From: Planctomycetota bacterium
GTDB taxonomy: Bacteria; Planctomycetota; UBA8742; UBA2392
Assembly (NCBI GenBank): GCA_025993795.1
Contig: JAMQHL010000031.1
Span: 24,495-88,494, forward strand
Direction: 5' to 3'
DNA: 64,000 bases
Position numbers and translations under genes: made by a program
Notes under the pieces: model-generated
What the model was told of the DNA's origin: nothing
The model's database searches: none
What the model saw: the letters and a program-made list of their open reading frames with translations, nothing else
Shown: piece after piece, positions 1-9,017 of the stretch
Position numbering within the stretch: the first letter of the stretch is position 1
Layout of the letters: each line of letters starts with the position of its first letter

Positions 1-597
1 GATGTTCTCGCCGCTTCCCTCACTGAGCAATCCGTTCACGTCAAGCGCAAGCCCCTCGACGTATCCGTTTGCGATGGCTTCCATCTTGATCAGCGCACCG
101 CTGGCATAATTGGCAGCCGCCTTGGCCTGTGCCGGCGTAGTGTTGGGCGCGTTGCGTGACCATGAACTGATCTGCATGTCGACGCCCTTCTCCAGCGCCT
201 CATCGCCGAGATACTTGCCCCAGTCCCATGTAAGAATGTCCAGGGTGACCGGGTTTTTGAGCGGGTTGACGCCCATGGGGCCGGCGTCGCGATACACGAT
301 CGGCCGGATGTAACAGGCTTTGAACGCATTTTCCTTCACCGCGGCAACGCATGCAGCGCTGATTTCGTCAACGCTCCAGCGCACTTCCATGCGGTAAATC
401 CTGGCGCTGTCTGTCAGTCGCCGGATATGGTCCTTCAGGCGAAAGATGCCGGGCTGGCCGCCGCAGTCATAGGCGCGGATGCCTTCAAACACGGCGCTGG
501 CGTAGTGAATGACGTGGGCGCTGACATGGACAGTCGCCTTGTCCCAGTCGATGAACTCACCGTTGCGCCAGACCTTGTTGCAGAGCTTGTTTGCCAT
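1..597 (-). CDS. ilvE: Branched-chain amino acid aminotransferase (5' part; runs off the window)
   Basis: Reading the minus strand from an ATG at 597 gives 199 residues open to the window edge, so the C-terminal third is missing. The protein begins MANKLCNKVW and carries fold-type IV aminotransferase features: HYASAVFEGIRAY near residue 31, the RPIVYRDAG stretch, the probable PLP lysine in AQAKAAANYASG, and a terminal SEGSGEN motif. The family transfers the amino group between glutamate and the keto acids of leucine, isoleucine and valine in the cytoplasm. A GGGAGA Shine-Dalgarno-like sequence lies a few bases upstream of the ATG. No ilv or leu partner is visible in the window. Family assignment is firm; the preference for branched-chain substrates over D-amino acids or ADC is inferred from overall similarity. 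Confidence 0.93.
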   Translation of the reverse strand, partial: MANKLCNKVWRNGEFIDWDKATVHVSAHVIHYASAVFEGIRAYDCGGQPGIFRLKDHIRRLTDSARIYRMEVRWSVDEISAACVAAVKENAFKACYIRPIVYRDAGPMGVNPLKNPVTLDILTWDWGKYLGDEALEKGVDMQISSWSRNAPNTTPAQAKAAANYASGALIKMEAIANGYVEGLALDVNGLLSEGSGENI

Positions 598-700
598 GAT
601 TGGTCTCCCAGCTAACGATTGCGGATTGCGGACTGTTCTGCAAGTGCCGGAGAGCGCAAACCGCAAATTCCTGAACTGCGGCCGCGCCTGAGCCGCATCA

Positions 701-1483
701 CTAACGACCCCTCAGCAAATTCTCAAGCGCCTGACGGAACTTTGCCAGAGCTTTGCTGCGGTGACTGATCTTGTTCTTGTCCTCGGCAGACATCTCGCCA
801 AACGTCTGGCCCGCCGGCGGGTACAGGAACAGTGGGTCGTACCCAAAACCACCGCTGCCACGCGGCTCATCAATGATGAACCCTTCCAGCGAGCCGCGTA
901 CGGTAAACAGGATGCCTTCCGGGCTCGCAAGCGCGATCTCGCACACGAACCGCGCCTTGCGTTTCTCGGCGGGCACGCCCTTGAGGTTCTTCAGCAACAG
1001 CCGGTTGTTTGCCGCGTCGTCGCCATGCGTACCGGCGTAACGCGCGCTGAGAACACCCGGCGCGCCGCCCAGGGCGTCAACTTCCAGGCCGCTGTCGTCA
1101 GCCATCACCAGCAGGTCGAGGCTTTGGGGCGTTTCGACTCTGGGCATGCGCTCCGGTGTGAGACTGACCTTTCGCTGGCGCCCGCTGGCGCTGCGATGAC
1201 GCTGCGCCGAAAGGGCCTCGAAGTCGGTTTCCTCATCGTCCTCATCTTCAATGGATGTGCTGCGGCTTGCAAAGCTCACGCGGTTGACCAAGGCCAGAAA
1301 CTTCGCCAGTTCAAACGCCTTTTTCTGGGCGTTGCCGGCAAATGTCTCAGCGGTTTCGGCAATGGAAGGCACGCCGGTAAACGCAGTCAGGGCAACCAGT
1401 TCGATGGCGCTGATATCGCCAAGAATCTGGTTGATCTCACGGAATTTGTGGCGGTTGTTGGTGCCTACAACGATCTGAACCAC
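701..1483 (-). CDS. rdgB: Non-canonical purine NTP pyrophosphatase (RdgB/HAM1) with an internal insert
   Basis: The 260-residue protein starts with the family signature VVGTNNRHKFREI. It also has ADDSGLEVDALGGAPGV at about 128-144 and the catalytic/base-recognition stretch FGYDPLF followed by KNKISHRSKAL at about 213-246. The family hydrolyses dITP, XTP and related noncanonical nucleotides to the monophosphate, cleaning the nucleotide pool. The usual length is near 200 residues. The excess lies between the alpha helix ending near residue 65 and the ADDSG motif near 128, where about 50 extra residues form an acidic run (EDEDDEE) followed by an Arg/Ser-rich run. The reading frame stays open through it and both flanks keep family motifs, so this looks like a real insertion rather than a frameshift. 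It sits about 90 bp downstream of ilvE in the same direction. Confidence 0.93.
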   Translation of the reverse strand: MVQIVVGTNNRHKFREINQILGDISAIELVALTAFTGVPSIAETAETFAGNAQKKAFELAKFLALVNRVSFASRSTSIEDEDDEETDFEALSAQRHRSASGRQRKVSLTPERMPRVETPQSLDLLVMADDSGLEVDALGGAPGVLSARYAGTHGDDAANNRLLLKNLKGVPAEKRKARFVCEIALASPEGILFTVRGSLEGFIIDEPRGSGGFGYDPLFLYPPAGQTFGEMSAEDKNKISHRSKALAKFRQALENLLRGR

Positions 1484-1574
1484 TGCATGACCCTGTGCAA
1501 TTTGTGGGGCAGTCTATGTTCTGGTGTTGGCGCTGCCAGAGCGCTCCGTGCCGAATCGTGCGCCGTCCTGGCGG

Positions 1575-3641
1575 TTATCTCTCCGCATCCATGATCTTGC
1601 CGTACTCGCGGTTGGCCAGGGCTTGCTGGTAGTGACGGTAACACTCGTCTTTGTGGATGCTGACCACGTGGATGTTCAAGCGCTTGAACGCGTTGGCGCG
1701 GTGCACTTCTTCGAGTATCCCGATGCTGGTGGGCTCACCGTCGCTGAGCAGCACGATCGTGTCCGCGTCAGCCTTCTCGACAATGCTCAAGAGCGCCGAC
1801 TTGATATCGGTCCCGCCCTGGGCGTCCGTGCTCAGCATCCAGTTGATCAGCCTGCGTCGCTCTTCCAGCCCGTTGGTGATGCGGTCACTGTGCATCTGTT
1901 CGGTGTTGAACAGTGTAATGCCGACGCGTGCTGACTGGCTCATGGCATCTACGCAGGCGTGCAGCTCCGCAGCGGCAACATAAAAACGCGGCAGAAAGCC
2001 ATCTCGCACCAGCTTGTTCACCTCGGGACGGCGCTTGAGAATGTCGGCCTTGCGGTCGGGAAAGTCCTGCCGTTGGGGCTCCCGCGCCACGGGCAGGACC
2101 ATGCTCACGCTGCGGTCCACAGCAAACTGCACATTGGCGCTGTCAATCTCAAGACCATAGAACGTGGCCGCTGTTTTCTGCTTCAGGTGCTGGTAAGGCA
2201 CGCCGCGCAGGCTGTCGAGCTTGCGCGGCTGAATGCTGGGTTCACCGCCGACAACTTCTTCCCATTTCGTCAGCAGGTCCCCGTGGTCAACGCCCGTCAG
2301 GTCCACCAGCAGCGCAATCGCCTCGGCAAAGATGCGCCCTTCGGCGCTGCGACGGGCCAGTTCAAACACAGGCTTCAGGCACCCGCTGGGCCGCAGGCGC
2401 AGCAGGCAATCCAGCGCGGCGCTGACGACCCACCAGTGAATGTCGTCCAGCAATTCAATCGCCCGCCCAGCGTGTTCATTCATGCCAAGCTGCCCAGCCG
2501 CAAGCACCGCTGCGGCGCGCCGCAACGGGGTCTCACTACTGATCCAGGCAACGACGCGGGCCTTGGCGAGGTCGGGGCATGCGCCGGTCGATGTACAGGC
2601 CAGCAGGGCATGGGATGCAATGTTGTCATCGTCTGATGCCAGTTTGAGCGTCAGCTTCTCGGATGCTGCCTTCAGCTCTTCGCCCTCGTACCTGGCTGGC
2701 AGTCGCTGGATTGTTCGCAGGCCGTGAATCACCTTCTGGGTGTCGTCGTCGTCAAGCCATCGCGCCGCACCACTGAACGGGGCACCACCGCGGTTGACCG
2801 AAACGATCCACCACCCGATCTCGATATCAAACACGCGGTTCAGCGCAGCCGCATCGGCAAGCACCGCAGTGTGCGACTCAATCAACGTCAGGCGCGCCAG
2901 CAGGCTGCCGAAATAGTGCGGTCGCGAGCTTGCGCTTCGTGTCTTGCGCGCATGCTCAAGTACCGCCTTCAGCGCGTCGGTCTCAAGCTCAGTCCCGACC
3001 GCAAAGTGCGCGGCCCGGGCCGCGTCCTCCACGCCTGCGGTCGCCGCAAGTCCTGCAATTCCGCGTTTGTCGCCCGCAGCCAGCAGGCGCGCGCAGGCCG
3101 CAGCCCGCGCACCCGGGAACTTCGCTTTCTGTGATGCCATTTCCAGCACCGCCCACCCGGCGTCAGTTGCGGCGTCGGCGCAGGCATGCACTGCGGCCTC
3201 GGCGCTGGCGTCGTCTTCCAGCGCCAGTTTCTCGAGCGACTTGAACGGGGTCTGCGCGCCATAGCCCCCCAGCCACCGCACGCACGCGGCCCGGCGCGCG
3301 GGTGTCTTGGCCTTGTTGAAGGCCTTGACCAGCTCCTTGTGATCGTCGGGGTCGCCGTGCTGGACCACCGCTTTGGCAGCCCAGCTTGCAACATCATCGT
3401 CGGCTTCGTCGTTGACCGCATCGACGAGGAACTTGGTCACGGTGTTTTCGGGCCATTTCGACAGCGCCAGGATCAGCCGGTACTTGTCGGCCTTGGTTGC
3501 CGCTTTCCAGTCTTTCTTTGCCTCGCGCAGCTTCTCTCTGGCGGGTTTGGCGTCGTCGCCCTTGAGCTTTTGCGCATCTGTGGGGATACCCAAGCCGAAC
3601 GCGGCCAATCCCACCAGAACGCACATCGTCAGTGAACGCAT
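1575..3641 (-). CDS. Exported HEAT-repeat and von Willebrand A domain protein
   Basis: I chose the ATG at 3641 (688 residues) because it opens a signal peptide (MRSLTMCVLVGLAAFGLG, cleaved after TDAQ) and has GGAG upstream. An ATG 17 codons earlier adds only a non-signal-like leader. The middle of the protein is an Ala/Leu-rich helical solenoid that looks like HEAT-type repeats, with recurring units such as ASWAAKAVVQHGDP and RAAACARLLAAGD. The C-terminal part is a VWA domain with a complete MIDAS: DRSVS near 509, the threonine of GGTD near 611, and LLSDGEPT near 634. The protein is therefore probably periplasmic or surface-exposed and binds a protein partner through a divalent metal. The partner is unknown. 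Such HEAT/VWA combinations are common in planctomycetes. Confidence 0.82.
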   Translation of the reverse strand: MRSLTMCVLVGLAAFGLGIPTDAQKLKGDDAKPAREKLREAKKDWKAATKADKYRLILALSKWPENTVTKFLVDAVNDEADDDVASWAAKAVVQHGDPDDHKELVKAFNKAKTPARRAACVRWLGGYGAQTPFKSLEKLALEDDASAEAAVHACADAATDAGWAVLEMASQKAKFPGARAAACARLLAAGDKRGIAGLAATAGVEDAARAAHFAVGTELETDALKAVLEHARKTRSASSRPHYFGSLLARLTLIESHTAVLADAAALNRVFDIEIGWWIVSVNRGGAPFSGAARWLDDDDTQKVIHGLRTIQRLPARYEGEELKAASEKLTLKLASDDDNIASHALLACTSTGACPDLAKARVVAWISSETPLRRAAAVLAAGQLGMNEHAGRAIELLDDIHWWVVSAALDCLLRLRPSGCLKPVFELARRSAEGRIFAEAIALLVDLTGVDHGDLLTKWEEVVGGEPSIQPRKLDSLRGVPYQHLKQKTAATFYGLEIDSANVQFAVDRSVSMVLPVAREPQRQDFPDRKADILKRRPEVNKLVRDGFLPRFYVAAAELHACVDAMSQSARVGITLFNTEQMHSDRITNGLEERRRLINWMLSTDAQGGTDIKSALLSIVEKADADTIVLLSDGEPTSIGILEEVHRANAFKRLNIHVVSIHKDECYRHYQQALANREYGKIMDAER

Positions 3642-3825
3642 ACTTGACTCCGGCCCTTGAGTGGAACGGTTTTTCAGCGGATTACCAGTCAATTAAGCGG
3701 ATTGCGGATTCGGGATGTCCCAAGTCCGGCCTATCATATTCGGCTAATTGTTTGAAGTTTCAATGAAATCGGGCCCCATACTGAGCTATCCTGAGCCTCG
3801 CAATCCCCTTCTGACGGAGGACGCT

Positions 3826-5514
3826 ATGCTGCGCCGGGCTCCAGTTCTGTTGCTGCTTGCTTTGCTGACTGTGGCCTGTCTGGTTGCTGCCGCATATGGA
3901 GTCAAGGCTGACGAGCCCGCAGGGCGCGACACGACTCCGCAACTCGGCAAAGACTGGCGCCAGTTGCGCGACTCAATGGACGCGGCCTACGAGGCACTGC
4001 AGGCCGACGCGGGCGTCAAGCCCAACCCGATCGCCGACGACAGCGTGTTTCTCCGTCGCGTCTATCTTGATCTAACCGGCGCTCCGCCATCCATCGCAGA
4101 AATCAACGAGTTCGCGCCGGGCCGGCGCGATGCAAATGGCCTCAAGGGCCAGGAGAAGCGCGAAGCCATCGTTGACAAACTGCTCGCGAGCCCTGAGTTC
4201 GCCGAGCACATGGCGACCTGGTGGAGGGTCGTGCTGGCTGAGCGTCAGGGCGACGGCATTTACCAGACCTATCTTCAACGCTACCTGTCCGAGGCATTCG
4301 CCGCCAACAGGCCCTGGAACCAGATGGCCCATGAAATGCTGGCTGCCACCGGCAAGACGCCCGACAATCCTGCCCTGGGGTTTCTGCTGACCTTTGAGAA
4401 CGACAAGCCGGCCATGGCTGGGCAAGTCAGCAAGGTCTTCCTGGGGCGGCAGATCCAGTGTGCAGAGTGCCACGACCACCCCTACGAGGCGTGGTCGATG
4501 GACGACTTCGAGAGCTACGCCGCGTTCTTCCGGTTGTTCAGTACCGGCGCAAAGGGTGATGGGGCTGATCGCTACTGGTTCAGCAACGACCAGGCGATCA
4601 AGAACGATGTTGACGTGCGCAACCGCCTGCGCCTGAAGGGCAAGTACAAGCTGCCGCGTTTTCTGGGCGACAAGGATTGGCAGTACGACTCCGGCAAGAC
4701 CATCCGCGAATCGCTGGCTGACTGGATCACCAACCCTGAGAACCCTTGGTTCCGTGAGATGACGGTCAATCGCTACCTTGACTACTTCATGGGCGTCGGG
4801 TTCGTGAACCCCGTCGACGACTTCAACAGCATGAACGAACCCGCGCTGCCCGTCGTCATGGAAGTCATGGGCAAAGACTTCGCTGCCAGCGGGTTCGACA
4901 TCCGCTACCTGATTCGCGCCATCGTCACCAGCAAGATGTACCAGCGCGCCGTTGACCCCAACCGCACCAACCGCCAGGACCGCGTTTACTACAGTCGCAA
5001 CTTCGTGCGCTCCCTGACGCCGGAAATGGTGGAGCGCAGCATCCTGAAGGTTACCGGCATTGATCGCCTGAATCCGCACCTTCCGGTTCCGAACGTCGCC
5101 GACGACAAGCTCAGCGCCGACGAGAAGAAGGCCAAGCAGATCCGCGACTGGATCAGCGGCTACAAAGCCAGCCTGCGCCTGCTGATCCGCAACGCGTGGG
5201 GTGGCGACCCCGTGGTCAAAGATGTGGACGAACACGACGGCAACATTTTGCAGGCGCTGATGTTCATGAACGCTGACCTCTTGCCTGGGCACCTGAACAA
5301 CTCGCTGAAAGATATTCTGGCGAAGTACCCGCACCCAAAGGACAAAATCAAGCGCGCCACCGCCATCTTCATGACCGTGCTTGGCCGCGAGCCGGACACC
5401 CGCGACAAGCAGATCCTCAACGGCACGTTCGCCAACTGGAAGGGCGGCGACGAGGTCTATGAAGACCTTTTCATCGCCCTGATGAACACCACCGAGTTCG
5501 TGAACCGGCATTGA
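3826..5514 (+). CDS. DUF1549-family exported protein with a CxxCH motif
   Basis: The ATG at 3826 has GGAGG five bases upstream and opens a signal sequence (LRRAPVLLLLALLTVACLV), so the 26-codon upstream extension of the frame is rejected. The N-terminal region matches DUF1549 (FLRRVYLDLTGAPPSIAEI). CAECHDHPYEAW at 212-223 is the haem-c-type CxxCH usually found in this family, and the rest resembles DUF1553 (MTVNRYLDYFMGVGFV, then the RNFVRSLTPEMVERSIL stretch). The protein is 562 residues. Many planctomycete relatives carry an extra N-terminal cytochrome domain, which is absent here. It is followed by a DUF1501 gene, the standard pairing in Planctomycetota and Verrucomicrobiota. The role is unknown; redox-linked or carbohydrate-related envelope functions have been suggested for the family. 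Confidence 0.88.
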   Translation: MLRRAPVLLLLALLTVACLVAAAYGVKADEPAGRDTTPQLGKDWRQLRDSMDAAYEALQADAGVKPNPIADDSVFLRRVYLDLTGAPPSIAEINEFAPGRRDANGLKGQEKREAIVDKLLASPEFAEHMATWWRVVLAERQGDGIYQTYLQRYLSEAFAANRPWNQMAHEMLAATGKTPDNPALGFLLTFENDKPAMAGQVSKVFLGRQIQCAECHDHPYEAWSMDDFESYAAFFRLFSTGAKGDGADRYWFSNDQAIKNDVDVRNRLRLKGKYKLPRFLGDKDWQYDSGKTIRESLADWITNPENPWFREMTVNRYLDYFMGVGFVNPVDDFNSMNEPALPVVMEVMGKDFAASGFDIRYLIRAIVTSKMYQRAVDPNRTNRQDRVYYSRNFVRSLTPEMVERSILKVTGIDRLNPHLPVPNVADDKLSADEKKAKQIRDWISGYKASLRLLIRNAWGGDPVVKDVDEHDGNILQALMFMNADLLPGHLNNSLKDILAKYPHPKDKIKRATAIFMTVLGREPDTRDKQILNGTFANWKGGDEVYEDLFIALMNTTEFVNRH

Positions 5515-5621
5515 CGCCGGGGCGATTTCGCGAATCCCCGGCTGTAACCGGGGGTTACATGAAACCGAAACTGTCGAAGTTGCAACTATCTGCTACTGGC
5601 AGGCTCATACCGGAGAGATAC

Positions 5622-6911
5622 ATGACCGAGTTCCTCGTCAATCGCCGCGACTTCCTGCGCACCAGCGCTGCCGCCGGCGGCATCATCGCCACGAGCAGTT
5701 TTCTCGGCAGCACTCTGTCCGCGCAGGAGGCCACCCGCGCCCGCAACAGCAAGATCAAGGGCGTGATCCTGATGTACATGGAGGGCGGGCCAAGCCAGCT
5801 TGAAACCTTCGACCCCAAACCGGGCTCCAAGAACGGCGGCCCCACCAAGGCAATCGAGACGGAAGTGCCCGGCTTCACCCCTGCCGAAAGCCTGCCGCTC
5901 TTGGCCAAGAAGGCGAAGGACCTGCTGCTGATCAAGAGCATGGCCACCCGCGAGGGCAACCACTCACGCGGCGCGTACCTGATGCGCACCGGCTTTGCGC
6001 CCAACCCGACGATCAAGCACCCGAGCCTGGGCAGCATGGTGGCGCACCAGCTGGGCAACCCGAACTTTGAATTGCCCAACTTCGTCAAGTTGCGCGGCTC
6101 TCCGTTTCCGGCGGGCTATCTGGGCGTTGACTACAACCCCTTCGTGATCAGCCGTCCCGGCGCCAAGATCGAGAACCTTGACTACGCCAAAGGTGTAGAC
6201 AAAGAGCGCATGGAACGACGCATGAAGCTGGTCAAAGAGATGGAGAAAGACTTCGCCAAAGAACGTGGCGAAGACGCGGTGCAGGCCCACAAAGCCATGT
6301 ACGAAAAGGCCCGCCGCCTGATGGATAGCCCGCTGCGCAAGAAGTTCTACCTGGATGACGAACCCACCGAAGTGCGCAAGGCCTATGGCGAAGGCGCTTT
6401 CGCGGATTCATTGATCATCGCCCGCCGCCTGATCGAGACCGGCGTGCCAGCCGTGGAAGTCGTGCTGGGCGGATGGGACACCCACGACGACAATTTCAAG
6501 CGCGTGGCCGACCTATGCAAGTCGATGGATCAGCCATGGGCGGCGCTGATCGACGACCTGAAGAAGCGCGGAATGTACGACAGCACGCTGCTGGTCTGGA
6601 TGGGTGAATTCGGGCGCACGCCGCGCATCAGCCCCACCGACGGCCGCGACCACTGGCCCAGCAACTTCTGCGTGGTACTGGGCGGAGGTGGCGTGAAGTC
6701 CGGCCAAGTCATCGGCGAAACGCCCGAAGACGGCATGACCCGCGGCGCCAAGGGCGAGGAGCTGCTCAAGGACCCGATCGCGCCAGACCGGCTTTACCGC
6801 ACGCTCGGCACCATGATGGATTGGGACATGGCCCGCGAGTTCCAGGCCGGCAACCGCCCCATGTGGCTGACCGACAAAGCCGTTCAACCGGTAGAGAAGA
6901 TCTATAAGTAG
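5622..6911 (+). CDS. DUF1501-family protein with Tat signal
   Basis: A start at 5622 has GGAGAG upstream and places a twin-arginine motif, NRRDFLRTSAAAGG, at residues 7-20, followed by a hydrophobic stretch ending in LSAQ. Export through the Tat pathway as a folded, probably metal-containing protein is therefore likely. The body (429 residues) has the sulfatase-like DUF1501 landmarks MYMEGGPSQLETFDPKP, GNHSRGAYLMRTG and MGEFGRTPR. The gene lies about 107 bp after the DUF1549 gene and is followed by a strong hairpin, so the two probably form one transcript. An alternative in-frame ATG at 5559 exists, but it would bury the Tat motif. The substrate is unknown; alkaline-phosphatase-fold hydrolase activity is only an inference from the fold. 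Confidence 0.88.
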   Translation: MTEFLVNRRDFLRTSAAAGGIIATSSFLGSTLSAQEATRARNSKIKGVILMYMEGGPSQLETFDPKPGSKNGGPTKAIETEVPGFTPAESLPLLAKKAKDLLLIKSMATREGNHSRGAYLMRTGFAPNPTIKHPSLGSMVAHQLGNPNFELPNFVKLRGSPFPAGYLGVDYNPFVISRPGAKIENLDYAKGVDKERMERRMKLVKEMEKDFAKERGEDAVQAHKAMYEKARRLMDSPLRKKFYLDDEPTEVRKAYGEGAFADSLIIARRLIETGVPAVEVVLGGWDTHDDNFKRVADLCKSMDQPWAALIDDLKKRGMYDSTLLVWMGEFGRTPRISPTDGRDHWPSNFCVVLGGGGVKSGQVIGETPEDGMTRGAKGEELLKDPIAPDRLYRTLGTMMDWDMAREFQAGNRPMWLTDKAVQPVEKIYK

Positions 6912-6927
6912 CAAGGACGAACGCAAG

Positions 6928-6955
6928 AAATCCCGGCCCCCCTGGGCCGGGATTT
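6928..6955. terminator. Bidirectional intrinsic terminator between convergent genes
   Basis: A 12-bp perfect stem (6928-6939 with 6944-6955) encloses a CCCT loop. The plus-strand arm ends in a run of T. It lies between the DUF1501 stop (+) and the recQ stop (-), so it can serve both. Confidence 0.85.
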
Positions 6956-6956
6956 T

Positions 6957-8966
6957 CTATGGCCCGCGCAGCGCGTGCAGGATGCCCGCGCCATAAGCCT
7001 CCAGCTTCTGTGGCCCGATGCCGGGCACTCTCAATAGCTGGTCTTCGGTTGCCGGCTTGTCCCGCGCGATTGCGTTGAGTGTCTTGTTACTCAGTACGCG
7101 AAAGGCCTGCACGCCCTCTGACTTTGCCTGCGTCAACCGCCACTCTTTCAGCGCTCTCACAATCTCGACGTCGGGTTCTTCCAGCGACTCGGCCTGCATG
7201 ATCGCCTGCTTTGCCGACTTCTGCCGCGCCTTCCGGGCCGGCTTCTCGGCTGGCACGGCGGGCTCGTCGTCCGGCAGGTTCACCCAGTGGGCGGCTTGAA
7301 TGCCTTCGGCCTTGGCTTCGCGCGTCAGAAACGCGCGCTCGAAGTTGATCAGCTTGCCGTCTTTCTCAAAGGCATCCGGTTGCATGTGGAGCGCACCTGC
7401 GGCGGCCAGCCCGCCCAGCAGCTCGCGAAACCGCCGAATGTCGAGTTCGCCTTCACGCAGTGCGCTTTCATGAAGTTGCTTGGGTGTGCGCCCGTCACGC
7501 TCTTGCAGCGCGCCGATGATGCGGCACAGCAGATCGTGTTCCCGCGGCGAAGGCTTGCGAAAGCGCTTAATCACGCATTCCTGCGGCGCGCAGACATCGC
7601 AGATGCCGCACGGCCGCGTGTCCTGTTCGCCGAAGTGCGCCACCAGCGCGTCCATGCGGCAGTCGCGGCCGTCGGCAAACGCGTACACCGCATCCATCTG
7701 CTCGCGCCTGTGCGAGACGCGGGCGGCGTATCCGGGCCGCCAGTCGGCAGCACCGCGGGCTGCTCGTCCGTCGGTGTCGATGCTCGCGCCGCCCAGCGCC
7801 ATCAGTCGCTCAAGATGCTTCGACGCATCCTGCTCACTCAGGTCAAGGTCGGCAGCGATCTCTTCAATGCTGCCGCTGCGACCGCCCAGGGCGCGCCAGA
7901 CTCGCTCGAGCTCAGCCTGCGGCGGGTAGTCCCGATCCAGGAAGAACTCGTGCAGCCGTCGGTCGGCCCATCCATACAACAGGATTGCGCGCGATGGCTT
8001 GCCGTCGCGACCAGCGCGGCCGATTTCCTGGTAGTAGCCCTCGACGGTCGCCGGCAGTGCGGTGTGAATCACTGTGCGCACGTCGGCTTTGTCGATGCCC
8101 ATACCGAACGCGATGGTCGCGACGATCACCTGCACATCGCCGGATTGAAACGCCGCCTGCGCCCGGTCGCGCGCTGACGCGTCAAGACCCGCGTGATAGG
8201 CCATGCAAGGCAGCTGGTCCGCAAGCTTGCCGGCCAGTGCGTCGCACTCTTTGCGCGAGGGTACATAGACGATCGCAGGCAGCGCCGTCGGCCCGCCCAG
8301 TATCTCTATCACTTTCGCGGCGCGCGCGCTGGGTTTCAGGTCAACGCACTCAACGGCAAGGTTATCGCGCCGAAAACCATGAATCAGGCGCTGCGCGCCC
8401 TGCAAGCCGAGCTGCTCGCAGATGTCCCGCTGCACCATCGGTGTGGCTGTGGCGGTCATGGCAATCACAGGCGCGGGCCTCAGCGCCGGCAGCCGCTCGC
8501 CCAGCAGCCGGTAGTCCGGACGAAAGTCGTGGCCCCACTCGCTGATACAGTGTGCTTCGTCCACGGCAATCAGGCCGGGCTTGCGGCGCGCAAGCCACTC
8601 GACGAATCCGGGCACGCGCAGGCGCTCTGGTGCGATGAAAAGAAAGTCGAGCTTGCCGGATTCCCAGTCGTAGCAGACGTCGCGGGACTCGGGCTTGGGA
8701 CGGCCTGAGTGGATGCGCGCGGCGTTGAAGCCCTGGGCGCAGAGCTTGGCGACCTGGTCTTCCATGAGCGAAATCAGCGGCGAGATGACCAGCGCCGACC
8801 CGCCCCGCGCAATCGCCGGAAGCTGGTAACAAAGCGACTTGCCCGCGCCGGTAGGCATCACCAGCAAAGCCGACTCGCCCGAAGCCAGCAACGAACAAGC
8901 CTCAGCCTGATGCGGCCGAAAAGCCGGAAACCCGAATCGCTGCCGCAGAATCGCCGATAAATCCAT
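6957..8966 (-). CDS. recQ: ATP-dependent DNA helicase RecQ
   Basis: The protein has the RecQ superfamily-2 order. From the ATG at 8966, a RecQ-like opening (MDLSAILRQRFGFPAFRPHQ) is followed by Walker A MPTGAGKS near 37-44 and the DEAH box near 136-139 with CISEWGHDFRP. Helicase motif VI appears as QEIGRAGRDG. A Zn-binding RQC segment contains CRMDAL...CGICDVC, and a C-terminal HRDC domain (KEWRLTQAKSEG ... GIGPQKLEAYG) follows. It unwinds DNA 3' to 5' in recombination and repair. Upstream in-frame starts at 8978 (ATG) and 8996 (GTG) would add 4 or 10 residues, and none of the three has a clear Shine-Dalgarno. The gene begins about 50 bp after icmF in the same direction, so co-transcription is possible but functionally unexplained. 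Confidence 0.95.
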   Translation of the reverse strand: MDLSAILRQRFGFPAFRPHQAEACSLLASGESALLVMPTGAGKSLCYQLPAIARGGSALVISPLISLMEDQVAKLCAQGFNAARIHSGRPKPESRDVCYDWESGKLDFLFIAPERLRVPGFVEWLARRKPGLIAVDEAHCISEWGHDFRPDYRLLGERLPALRPAPVIAMTATATPMVQRDICEQLGLQGAQRLIHGFRRDNLAVECVDLKPSARAAKVIEILGGPTALPAIVYVPSRKECDALAGKLADQLPCMAYHAGLDASARDRAQAAFQSGDVQVIVATIAFGMGIDKADVRTVIHTALPATVEGYYQEIGRAGRDGKPSRAILLYGWADRRLHEFFLDRDYPPQAELERVWRALGGRSGSIEEIAADLDLSEQDASKHLERLMALGGASIDTDGRAARGAADWRPGYAARVSHRREQMDAVYAFADGRDCRMDALVAHFGEQDTRPCGICDVCAPQECVIKRFRKPSPREHDLLCRIIGALQERDGRTPKQLHESALREGELDIRRFRELLGGLAAAGALHMQPDAFEKDGKLINFERAFLTREAKAEGIQAAHWVNLPDDEPAVPAEKPARKARQKSAKQAIMQAESLEEPDVEIVRALKEWRLTQAKSEGVQAFRVLSNKTLNAIARDKPATEDQLLRVPGIGPQKLEAYGAGILHALRGP

Positions 8967-9017
8967 GAGCGGCAGCATAGGCGCATCAACGATCACTGCG
9001 AACGAACTTCACCGAAG

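Noticed and set aside
3748..3825. Upstream start for the DUF1549 protein
   Set aside because: The ATG at 3826 has GGAGG and directly opens a signal peptide; the upstream 26 codons would bury it.
4072..5511. Long open frame antisense to the DUF1549 gene
   Set aside because: It is a typical GC-rich shadow: His/Val-rich composition with no domain, and the plus strand carries clear family motifs.
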